Positions 6,332 through 12,025 of a stretch of 13,549 bases of DNA are shown here, piece by piece. The stretch spans positions 1 through 13,549 of the forward strand of contig DATAPB010000295.1 of the NCBI GenBank assembly GCA_036265435.1, written 5' to 3'. The notes beneath the pieces are model-generated. The model worked only from the letters and a program-made list of their open reading frames with translations, was not told where the DNA came from and made no database searches. The first letter of the stretch is position 1, and each line of letters begins with the position of its first letter. Origin of the DNA: DASUPK01 sp036265435. Its GTDB lineage: Bacteria; Actinomycetota; Thermoleophilia; Solirubrobacterales; 70-9. The translations under genes and the position numbers were made by a program.

Positions 6332-7174
6332 ATGGCCCGACACAGCGACATCACCGTGGTGATCCCGTGCTTCAACCACGGGCGCTTCCTGCTCGAATCG
6401 GTCGAGCGCGCGCTCGGCCAGGAGGGTGGGCCGCCGAAGGTGATCGTTGTCGACGACGGCTCGACCGACATGGAGACCGTGCGCGCCCTCGACGAGGTCC
6501 CGAAGGAGGTCGAGGTGATCAGGCAGAAGAACGCGGGGGTCGCCGCCGCGCGGAACGCCGGGTTCGAGGGCTCCGACTCCGAGCTTCTGCTCATGGTCGA
6601 CGCCGACGACCGGCTCACCCCCGACGCGCTCGACGTCCTGCGCCCGCCACTCGAGGCCAATCGGGATGTCGGCTACTGCTACGGCCTCATGAAGCTGATC
6701 GGGACCTGGTCGGGCGTTCTGCGGTTTCCCGACTTCGACCCCTACATCCTGTTGCACCGCTCGATCGCCGGAGCGCAGCTGGGACTCGTCCGGCGACGCT
6801 GCTGGGAGGATGCCGGAGGGTTCGACCCGGCCATCGATGGCTACGAGGACTGGGACTTCTGCCTGAGCGCGCTCGAGAAGGGCTGGCGCGGCCTGCAGAT
6901 CAACCGCGTCACCCACGAGTATCGGAAGCACGCGCGATCCGGCAACGAGGAGCATCGCCGCCGCTATCGCCACGTCTATCGCCAGATCCGCGCCAAGCAC
7001 GCCGCCCTGTTCGCGCGGCGCAAGGAGTTCGCGCGCGAGTCCGACCTCGGTCCGCTCCATCGCCTCGCCTATCGGACGTACTTCGCCTGGCGGCCGATCC
7101 CGGCCCCGATCGAGAAGGCGCTGTACAGCAAGGTGCTCTTCCGGGGCTCCAGCCGGGAAGGAGCCGAGCGATGA
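6332..7174 (+). CDS. Family 2 glycosyltransferase (GT-A)
   Basis: 280 residues. The domain begins DITVVIPCFNHGRFL, followed by VVDDGSTDMETV (D41, D42), NAGVAAARNAGF, the metal-binding DAD (90-92) and EDWDF (172-176), where the catalytic base is expected. These are textbook GT2 landmarks, and the length is normal. The last 70 residues are Arg/His-rich and probably helical, with YFAWRPIPAPIEKALYSK near the end; this could contact the membrane, but no clear transmembrane helix is present. The ATG at 6332 lies within 11 nt of a TANNNT hexamer and lacks a Shine-Dalgarno. It overlaps the next gene by four bases (ATGA at 7171-7174). The donor and acceptor are not predictable. Confidence 0.92.
   Translation: MARHSDITVVIPCFNHGRFLLESVERALGQEGGPPKVIVVDDGSTDMETVRALDEVPKEVEVIRQKNAGVAAARNAGFEGSDSELLLMVDADDRLTPDALDVLRPPLEANRDVGYCYGLMKLIGTWSGVLRFPDFDPYILLHRSIAGAQLGLVRRRCWEDAGGFDPAIDGYEDWDFCLSALEKGWRGLQINRVTHEYRKHARSGNEEHRRRYRHVYRQIRAKHAALFARRKEFARESDLGPLHRLAYRTYFAWRPIPAPIEKALYSKVLFRGSSREGAER
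7158..7163 (+). promoter_or_regulatory. Strong Shine-Dalgarno (AAGGAG) for the luciferase-like gene
   Basis: AAGGAG lies 7 nt before the ATG at 7171, inside the end of the GT2 gene. It supports this start over later in-frame ATGs. It is the only strong ribosome-binding site I found in the window. The first genes of transcription units lack one. Confidence 0.75.
7171..7174 (+). other. ATGA start/stop overlap
   Basis: The ATG of the luciferase-like gene (7171-7173) overlaps the TGA of the GT2 gene (7172-7174), a classic translational-coupling junction that places both in one transcript. Confidence 0.85.
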
Positions 7175-7668
7175 GCTCCGCGGCGCCCGACCTTCCCGAG
7201 CGAGCCGGGCGGCGGCCGGACACCGGTCCGGCGATGCCCCACCAGCAGCTCAGCGAGAACGCACCCGCCGAGCTGCAGGAGGAGCTCTGGCGCCGGATGA
7301 GCTCCCTGGAGGGTGTCCGGACGGGCCCGAGCGGCGTGTCGCTCCCGGAGACGCGTGCGCTGCACCTCGAGCCGGATCTGGCGGCCGGACCGCCGGATGG
7401 ATTCATGGTCGGCACCGAGTTCGCCCACCTCCACGGACCCGAGGACGGCAGTCTCCACATGGCCCTGCCCGCGGACGTCGCGCGGCAGGCGATCGACCGT
7501 GGTTGGGCCGAGCTGCACCCGCTGGCGCGCGCCGGCCGCCTACCAGAGACCCTGGTGATGGTCTACGGGCCTCGCGACTCCGACGAGCTCGAGACCGTGT
7601 GGTCGCTCGTCACGGCGAGCTACGAGAACGCCCGGGGCCCCGACCGCGGCGCCGCCGGTCCCTCCTAG
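7171..7668 (+). CDS. Luciferase-like domain protein (resembles PF17648/DUF5519), function unknown
   Basis: 165 residues, soluble, with no signal peptide. After a Pro/Arg-rich N-terminus of about 20 residues comes HQQLSENAPAELQEELWRRM, then GPSGVSLPETRALHL, EFAHLHGPEDGSLHMALP, GWAELHPLA and LVMVYGPRDSDELETV. The series of His-rich strand motifs is what I recall of the small domain annotated 'luciferase' in fungi and actinobacteria. Despite the name, bioluminescence is not implied and no activity is established to my knowledge. Translation is probably coupled to the GT2 upstream (ATGA overlap, AAGGAG 7 nt away). The TAG stop at 7666-7668 shares the palindrome CTAG with the stop of the convergent methyltransferase gene. 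The family call is from memory of its motifs and is moderately sure; the gene itself is well supported. Confidence 0.85.
   Translation: MSSAAPDLPERAGRRPDTGPAMPHQQLSENAPAELQEELWRRMSSLEGVRTGPSGVSLPETRALHLEPDLAAGPPDGFMVGTEFAHLHGPEDGSLHMALPADVARQAIDRGWAELHPLARAGRLPETLVMVYGPRDSDELETVWSLVTASYENARGPDRGAAGPS
7665..7668. other. Shared CTAG: stop codons of two convergent genes
   Basis: The plus-strand TAG (7666-7668) ends the luciferase-like gene and the minus-strand TAG (complement of 7665-7667) ends the methyltransferase gene. The coding regions overlap by four bases with no space for a terminator, so transcripts of the two pairs must overlap unless factor-dependent termination occurs inside coding DNA. 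Confidence 0.85.
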
Positions 7669-8498
7669 GCCGGAGCGCGGCAGAGGAAGAGATTCTCGCT
7701 CGGGTCGAGTTCGGCGCGCTCGATCGCCACGCGGTCGAAGAGCTCCGCCGCGGTCCGGTCGTCCACCTCGAAGCCGGCCTCACGGAGGCGGTCGGGAAGG
7801 TCGTTGCCGTAGATGCGGACGTGGTCGTGCTGGCCGAAGGCCACCATCCGGCCGAGCGGTGATCGGATCGTGGGGTCGTCGTAGGTCGTGACCTGGGGCC
7901 GGTAGGGAACCAGGACGAGCGCGAGGCCCCCGTCCGTCAGCACCCGTCGCAGCTCCCGCATGGCGGCGCGGTCGTCCGGGACGTGCTCGAGCACATGGCT
8001 GCAGAGGATCAGGTCGAACGAGTCGTTCGGAAGATCCATGTCCGAGATGTCGAGCCGCAGGTCGGCGGGGGCGTGGAGGTCGGCGGTCACCCGCTCGACG
8101 TCCGGCAGGCGCGCGAAGACCGGATCGAACAGCGGCTCCGGGGCGAAGTGGAGGAGGCGGCGGCCGGGCAGCTCACCGCGCGCGAGCAGCAGCGCGATCG
8201 CGCGATGGCGAGGGTGGGAGCGGCAGCGCGGGCAGATCCCGCCCCAGCCGGAGATCCGCCGGCGCGACATGCGGCGGAAGCGGCCGCCGCAACACGGGCA
8301 CTCGCGGCCCTCGCCGCGCAGCAGCCACGCGCTGAGGCGCGCGTTCGCATCGGCCGCGGCGTAGAGCACCCGTGCCAGCCGGTGGCGGCGCAGCACCCAC
8401 TCGATGCCCCTCGCCAGCCAGACCGCGATGCGGAGTCGCAACGTGGGGCGGTCGAAGACGGGTCCGCCCTCGGTCTTCGCGTGGGCGGCGCTAGCCAC
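7665..8498 (-). CDS. SAM-dependent methyltransferase (type 11-like) with N-terminal Cys4 zinc-ribbon-like segment
   Basis: 277 residues from GTG (8498). Residues 20-60 look helical and basic. A metal-site-like segment follows with CPCC (67-70) and CPRC (89-92), then SHPRHRAIALLLA. The methyltransferase part begins LLHFAPEPLFDPVF, where the usual glycine-rich motif I is replaced by HFAPE, and continues VTADLHAPADLRLDISDMDL, SFDLILCSHVLEHVPDD (162-176) and ELRRVLTDGGLALVLVPY. Its C-terminal half matches class I type 11 enzymes. The substrate is unknown; a sugar or glycan is plausible from the neighbours. The start overlaps the preceding GT2 stop by 8 bp (GTGGCTAG), indicating one transcript. 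The TAG stop shares CTAG with the convergent luciferase-like gene. Confidence 0.88.
   Translation of the reverse strand: MASAAHAKTEGGPVFDRPTLRLRIAVWLARGIEWVLRRHRLARVLYAAADANARLSAWLLRGEGRECPCCGGRFRRMSRRRISGWGGICPRCRSHPRHRAIALLLARGELPGRRLLHFAPEPLFDPVFARLPDVERVTADLHAPADLRLDISDMDLPNDSFDLILCSHVLEHVPDDRAAMRELRRVLTDGGLALVLVPYRPQVTTYDDPTIRSPLGRMVAFGQHDHVRIYGNDLPDRLREAGFEVDDRTAAELFDRVAIERAELDPSENLFLCRAPA
8491..8498 (-). other. 8 bp GTGGCTAG overlap of GT2 stop and methyltransferase start
   Basis: The methyltransferase GTG start (8498-8496) precedes the GT2 TAG stop (8493-8491) in a different frame. This implies co-transcription and probable translational coupling. No strong Shine-Dalgarno is visible upstream of the GTG. 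Confidence 0.75.
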
Positions 8499-9297
8499 GG
8501 GCGCCGATCCGGCGCAGCAGCTTCACGACCCCCCGCGGCTCGGGGTGCGGCCAGGAGGAGATCCGCGGGAGGATCGCCCGGCGCAACCCCTCCCAGGAGC
8601 GCATGATGCCCCGCTGCAGCGGGTTCCGCGCCCAGCGCAGCCGGATCTCGCGTGCCTCGTTGAGCTGGACCCACACGTCGGTGGTCGTCTTCGAGGCCGG
8701 GTGGTAGCGGAAGTTGAGGTAGGGCTCGTCGATGCGATCCACCCGCACGCCGCGGAGGAGCCGGAGATAGAAGTCGTAGTCGGCCGCGTCCTTGTAGCGC
8801 TGCTCCAGCGCCGGCGCCTGCTCGAGCAGCTCCCGCCGCCAGATGATCGTGGGGGTCGTGACGAACGCGCCGAAGTAGAGGTACTTCCGCCAGCTGAACC
8901 TCGGTGGGACCAGGGTCCGGAAGATCTCGCCGTTCTCGTCGATGTAGTTGACGGCTCCGAAGATGGCGCCGACGTCGGGGTGTCGCTCCAGGTGCCCGAG
9001 CGCCCGGTCGACCGCCCCGGGGATGTAGGCGTCGTCCGCATTCACCCAGGCGAGCAGGTCCCCCTGCGCCATACGCAGGCCCTTGTTCACCGCCTCGGTC
9101 TGCCCGCTGTCGGGCTCGGAGACCCACCTCAGGTTCGGGTCCTCTCGGGCCTCGAGCAGCTCGACGGTGCCGTCGTCGGACGCCCCGTCGACCACGATGT
9201 GCTCGTGCGGGGTTCCCAGCGCGGCGACGCCGTCGAGCGTCTCCGGCAGATACCTCGCCATGTTCCGCGCGGGGGTGATCACCGAGAGCATCGCCAT
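8491..9297 (-). CDS. Family 2 glycosyltransferase (WcaA-like GT-A)
   Basis: 268 residues. It opens MAMLSVITPARNMARYLPET, then IVVDGASDDGT (34-44), SEPDSGQTEAVNKGL (60-74), the DxD-equivalent NADD (86-89) and DAADYDFYLRLL, where the acidic catalytic region is expected. SEPDSGQTEAVNKG and WVNADD mark the GT2 subgroup that often acts in colanic-acid or O-antigen-like clusters. The basic C-terminus (RSWEGLRRAILPRI) has no transmembrane helix. The ATG at 9297 is preferred over that at 9291 because a TACTCT hexamer lies 10 nt upstream, though either is possible. It overlaps the downstream methyltransferase by 8 bp and is divergent from gmd with a 49 bp spacer. The sugar specificity is unknown. Confidence 0.92.
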   Translation of the reverse strand: MAMLSVITPARNMARYLPETLDGVAALGTPHEHIVVDGASDDGTVELLEAREDPNLRWVSEPDSGQTEAVNKGLRMAQGDLLAWVNADDAYIPGAVDRALGHLERHPDVGAIFGAVNYIDENGEIFRTLVPPRFSWRKYLYFGAFVTTPTIIWRRELLEQAPALEQRYKDAADYDFYLRLLRGVRVDRIDEPYLNFRYHPASKTTTDVWVQLNEAREIRLRWARNPLQRGIMRSWEGLRRAILPRISSWPHPEPRGVVKLLRRIGARG

Positions 9298-9307
9298 CCG
9301 GCGGGGG

Positions 9308-9313
9308 AGAGTA
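9308..9313 (-). promoter_or_regulatory. Putative -10 element (TACTCT) for the leftward GT2/methyltransferase pair
   Basis: Minus-strand TACTCT ends 10 nt before the ATG at 9297, predicting a leader of about 4 nt. It sits where the -35 of the divergent gmd promoter would be, so the two promoters overlap. Confidence 0.45.
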
Positions 9314-9331
9314 GGCGTTCGGAGGACGGCC

Positions 9332-9337
9332 TATATT
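9332..9337 (+). promoter_or_regulatory. Putative -10 element (TATATT) for gmd
   Basis: TATATT is an AT-only island in GC-rich DNA, one mismatch from TATAAT, ending 9 nt before the ATG at 9347. This predicts a leader of about 3 nt. With a 17 bp spacer the -35 would fall at 9309-9314, over the opposing -10. No TTGACA-like -35 is evident. Confidence 0.5.
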
Positions 9338-9346
9338 GGCGCCCCG

Positions 9347-10408
9347 ATGGCGGAGCCGAACACCAATTCCCCGCGCCCCCGCGTGGAGGGCACCAGCAAG
9401 CGCGCTCTGATCACCGGCATCTCAGGCCAGGACGGCTCCTACCTGGCCGAGCTTCTGCTGGAGAAGGGCTACGAGGTCCATGGCATCGTCCGGCGCTCCT
9501 CGAGCTTCAACACAGACCGGATCGACCATCTCTACCACGACCCTCACGAGCAGGGGGTTCGCCTCTTCACCCACTACGGCGACCTCTCCGACTCCGTCGC
9601 GCTCGTGAAGCTGCTCTACGAGCTCGAGCCCGACGAGATCTACCACCTCGGCGCCCAGAGCCACGTCCGGGTCTCCTTCGACATCCCCGAATACACCTTC
9701 GACATCACCGGCGCTGGCACGGTCCGCCTCCTGGAGGCGGTTCGCGAGTCCGGCGTACGGCCCCGCTTCTACCAGGCGTCGTCGTCCGAGATGTTCGGCG
9801 CCGCTCCGCCACCTCAGAACGAGGAGACGCCGTTCCACCCGCGCAGCCCCTACGGGGTCGCCAAGGTCGCCTCGTACTGGGCGACGGTGAACTACCGCGA
9901 GGCCTATGACCTCTTTGCCGTCAACGGGATCCTCTTCAACCACGAGTCCCCGCGGCGAGGCGAGACCTTCGTCACCCGCAAGATCACCCGAGCGGTGGCG
10001 CGGATCTCCGCCGGCCTCCAGGACAAGCTCTTTCTCGGCAACCTCGAGGCGAAGCGGGACTGGGGCTACGCCCCTGACTACGTCGAGGCGATGTGGATGA
10101 TGCTCCAGGCGGACGACCCCGATGACTTCGTGATCGCGACGGGGGAGACGCACACCGTTCGCGATGTGGTTGAGATCGCTTTCGCCCGCAAGGGCCTCGA
10201 TCCCGACGAGTACGTCGAGATCGATCCGAAGTACTACCGGCCCTCGGAGGTCGACCATCTCCTGGGGGACGCCAGCAAGGCGAAGGAGAAGTTGGGCTGG
10301 GAACCCAAAGTGCGGTTCAAGGAGCTCGTCGAGCTGATGGTCGACGCCGATGTCGCCTCCCTCGAGGATCAGCTCGCCGGCAAGGTGACGCGCTCGGGCT
10401 ACGACTGA
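9347..10408 (+). CDS. gmd: GDP-mannose 4,6-dehydratase
   Basis: Converts GDP-D-mannose to GDP-4-keto-6-deoxy-D-mannose, the branch point to GDP-D-rhamnose, GDP-L-fucose, GDP-6-deoxytalose and GDP-perosamine. The 353 residues (normal length) carry the extended-SDR nucleotide loop GISGQDG (24-30), RRSSSFNTDRIDHLY, the catalytic-region ASSSEMFG (S146, S147, E148; E. coli Gmd has Thr at the 146 equivalent), YGVAK (Y169, K173), NHESPRRGETFVTRKITR, RDWGYAPDYVEAMW and RPSEVDHLLGDASKAKEKLGW, all hallmarks of Gmd. The frame is open further upstream, but ATG 9347 leaves only 17 residues before the Rossmann strand and lies 9 nt after TATATT. It is followed 32 bp later by a methyltransferase. No 4-keto reductase (rmd, fcl) or perosamine transaminase is in the window. 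Confidence 0.97.
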   Translation: MAEPNTNSPRPRVEGTSKRALITGISGQDGSYLAELLLEKGYEVHGIVRRSSSFNTDRIDHLYHDPHEQGVRLFTHYGDLSDSVALVKLLYELEPDEIYHLGAQSHVRVSFDIPEYTFDITGAGTVRLLEAVRESGVRPRFYQASSSEMFGAAPPPQNEETPFHPRSPYGVAKVASYWATVNYREAYDLFAVNGILFNHESPRRGETFVTRKITRAVARISAGLQDKLFLGNLEAKRDWGYAPDYVEAMWMMLQADDPDDFVIATGETHTVRDVVEIAFARKGLDPDEYVEIDPKYYRPSEVDHLLGDASKAKEKLGWEPKVRFKELVELMVDADVASLEDQLAGKVTRSGYD

Positions 10409-10427
10409 TCGCGAGACCCCTCCTCTC

Positions 10428-10433
10428 TAGAGT
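10428..10433 (+). promoter_or_regulatory. Putative -10 element (TAGAGT) for the methyltransferase gene
   Basis: TAGAGT ends 7 nt before ATG 10441, which predicts a start point at or within 1-2 nt of the ATG. It overlaps the alternative GTG start at 10432, an argument against that GTG. It lies in the 32 bp gap after gmd, so the downstream genes could be expressed separately from gmd. Confidence 0.4.
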
Positions 10434-10440
10434 GCCCGCG

Positions 10441-11337
10441 ATGCAAAGCAGCGCACTCGGCTACAGCAAGCTCTGCGAGCTCCAGGACTTTCGTGACCCG
10501 GACCTCCGGGCGCTGATGCGTGACATGGCGGGTGTCGGGCCGGAGCGGCCTGACTATCCGGATGGTGAGGAGCACCGCAAGCCATGGGAGGTGGCGATGA
10601 GCGTTCGCGCGCTCCGCGACTTTGGTGCGCTTCGCGAGGACGGCGAGATCCTGGGGGTCGGGGCCGGCAGCGAGGCGACGATCTTCTGGCTGACGCGCCA
10701 CGTCAAGCGCGTCTTCGCGACCGACCTCTACCTGACGGAGGACTCCTGGTCAGCGATGGATTCCGGCGCCGGCATGCTCCACGCGCCGGAAGGCGAGACG
10801 ACGCTCGACTGGAACCCGCGCCGCCTCGTGGTCCAGCACATGAACGCCCTCGAGCTCCGCTACGAGGACAACTCGTTCGACGGGATCTTCTCGTCGGGTT
10901 CGATCGAGCACTTCGGAGGGCTGGACGACATCCACCGGAGCGTCGAGGAGATGTACCGCGTCGTCAGACCGGGCGGGGTCGTCGCCCTGGCGACTGAATT
11001 CCGGCTCGCTGGACCGCCACCCGGTCTCCCCGGCACTGTCCTCTTCGACGAGTCCGAGTTGCGCCAGGTTCTCCTCACGGACCTGGACTGGGAGCTGGCC
11101 TCGCCGCTCGACTTCTCGATCTCCGACGAGACGATGGCGGCGCCCGTCGATTTCGACAGCCTCTTCGAGGTACTGAGCGGCCCGACGATCGCGGATCGGG
11201 TCAAGACACGTTTGGGCAGGCAGGCGCCTCCGCCCGCGATCCGCCATCTGCCGACCCCGTACCCGCACATCGTGCTTCGCAAAGGCGAGCATCTCTGGAC
11301 CAGCGTCCATGTGGCGCTGATAAAGCCACGCGGCTGA
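10441..11337 (+). CDS. Class I SAM-dependent methyltransferase (type 11-like)
   Basis: 298 residues. The N-terminal 65 residues contain SKLCELQDFRDPDLRALMRD and KPWEVAMSVRAL. The Rossmann domain starts with motif I ILGVGAGSEATIFWL (G72, G74, G76), then VFATDLYL with the acidic D95 that binds the SAM ribose. LEL.YEDNSFDGIFSSGSIEHFGG is the type 11 motif, and MYRVVRPGGVVALATEF is the post-strand PGG turn. The last 90 residues (DFSISDETMAAPVDFDS onward) are probably an acceptor-binding cap. ATG 10441 is chosen over in-frame GTG 10432 because the GTG overlaps the likely -10. Gmd just upstream and a tandem GT4 downstream suggest a deoxysugar O-methyltransferase or chain-end methylase, but the acceptor is not shown by the sequence. 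Confidence 0.88.
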   Translation: MQSSALGYSKLCELQDFRDPDLRALMRDMAGVGPERPDYPDGEEHRKPWEVAMSVRALRDFGALREDGEILGVGAGSEATIFWLTRHVKRVFATDLYLTEDSWSAMDSGAGMLHAPEGETTLDWNPRRLVVQHMNALELRYEDNSFDGIFSSGSIEHFGGLDDIHRSVEEMYRVVRPGGVVALATEFRLAGPPPGLPGTVLFDESELRQVLLTDLDWELASPLDFSISDETMAAPVDFDSLFEVLSGPTIADRVKTRLGRQAPPPAIRHLPTPYPHIVLRKGEHLWTSVHVALIKPRG

Positions 11338-11358
11338 CCGAGAAGCTGCAATTGGACC

Positions 11359-11377
11359 GGGCGAGCGCTGTCCGCCC
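11359..11377. promoter_or_regulatory. Short GC hairpin (GGGCG/CGCCC) upstream of the coiled-coil gene
   Basis: A 5 bp stem encloses a 9 nt loop containing AGCGCT, in the 59 bp gap between the methyltransferase stop and the GTG at 11397. No T-run follows, so it is not a typical terminator. No TANNNT hexamer precedes the GTG; the nearest sequence is TTCAAT at 11384-11389. The gene therefore probably depends on transcription from upstream. Confidence 0.15.
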
Positions 11378-11396
11378 CTCTGCTTCAATCTCAGCC

Positions 11397-12023
11397 GTGC
11401 CGGATTCGAAGCAAGAGATCGCGGTCGAGGGCCCGCTATTGGAGAAGATCAAGCGGCGCGCGTTGCTGCTGCTGCTGCGCTTGCTGCGCCTGCCCTACCG
11501 GCTGCTGACGCTGCCTCTGAAAGAGCTGCGCGGCGAGGTCGCCTCGCTGCGTGCGGCCGCCGTTGAGTCCCTCGCCTACGTCGGCGTTGAGCTTCGCCGG
11601 ATCGGCGACCTGGTCGAGCAGGGGGCGTCGAAGTCCACGCCCACGCCGGAGGAGACGGCCCTGGCGGGGCTGGAAGTGCGCGGACCTGTGCTCGTGATCG
11701 GGCGCCGCGGCCAGAAGACCGGCGTGTCGCTCACATCGCGGGGCTTCGACGTGACTCAGGTCGACGCCCTGGAGGACTGGGAAGCCGGCGGGCGGCGCTT
11801 TGGGGCCGTGCTCTATATGGGGGAGCCCTCTGAACTCGACGCTGGCGAGCTGCAGCGGATCGGTGAGCTGCTCTCCCACGATGGCGCGCTGGTGATGGGA
11901 GTCGCGACCGCCTCCAGCGACAACGGCTCTGGGAACGGGTTCGACGAGCGCTCGCTGGATGAACGGGCCGGCTGGGCTGTGGCCGAGCGGATCGTCGTGG
12001 CCCGCCGCACCACCTCGGACTGA
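11397..12023 (+). CDS. Amphipathic/coiled-coil protein with degenerate methyltransferase-like Rossmann domain, function unknown
   Basis: 208 residues, not assigned to a named family. Three parts are visible. Residues 14-45 (LLEKIKRRALLLLLRLLRLP and on) are Leu-rich with regularly spaced Arg/Lys, suggesting an amphipathic helix lying on the membrane rather than crossing it. Residues 42-75 (LKELRGEVASLRAA and on) look coiled-coil-like. Residues 95-200 resemble a Rossmann fold: GPVLVIGRRGQKTGVSL in the motif I position, GFDVTQVDALEDW for strand 2, FGAVLYMGEPSELDAGEL, then LLSHDGALVMGVATA like the post-motif PGG turn. Motif I lacks the normal GxGxG, so SAM binding is doubtful. GTG 11397 is preferred; the frame extends to a TTG at 11352, which would add 15 unremarkable residues. 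It overlaps the next start by one base (TGATG), implying close partnership with the GT4 protein. Confidence 0.75.
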   Translation: MPDSKQEIAVEGPLLEKIKRRALLLLLRLLRLPYRLLTLPLKELRGEVASLRAAAVESLAYVGVELRRIGDLVEQGASKSTPTPEETALAGLEVRGPVLVIGRRGQKTGVSLTSRGFDVTQVDALEDWEAGGRRFGAVLYMGEPSELDAGELQRIGELLSHDGALVMGVATASSDNGSGNGFDERSLDERAGWAVAERIVVARRTTSD

Positions 12024-12025
12024 TG
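12021..12025 (+). other. TGATG one-base stop/start overlap
   Basis: TGA (12021-12023) of the coiled-coil gene shares its A with the ATG (12023-12025) of the tandem GT4 gene. This indicates one transcript and probable translational coupling. No strong Shine-Dalgarno precedes the ATG. Confidence 0.8.

Noticed and set aside
6307..7170. Upstream extension of the luciferase-like gene as a 453-residue protein
   Set aside because: This part is a shadow of the GT2 gene. ATG 7171 has an AAGGAG at ideal spacing and an ATGA overlap.
8404..9346. Upstream extension or alternative plus-strand frames before gmd, including a 501-codon frame through 8404-9909
   Set aside because: They are antisense to the GT2 and methyltransferase genes or out of frame with gmd, and have shadow composition.
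11359..11377. Rho-independent terminator after the methyltransferase gene
   Set aside because: The stem is only 5 bp with a 9 nt loop and the following bases are CTCTGCTT rather than a T-run.
11462..11500. CTG/CTT-rich run as a microsatellite or phase-variation repeat
   Set aside because: It encodes the Leu/Arg helix of the 11397 gene and is not a uniform repeat. A slippage role is unsupported.
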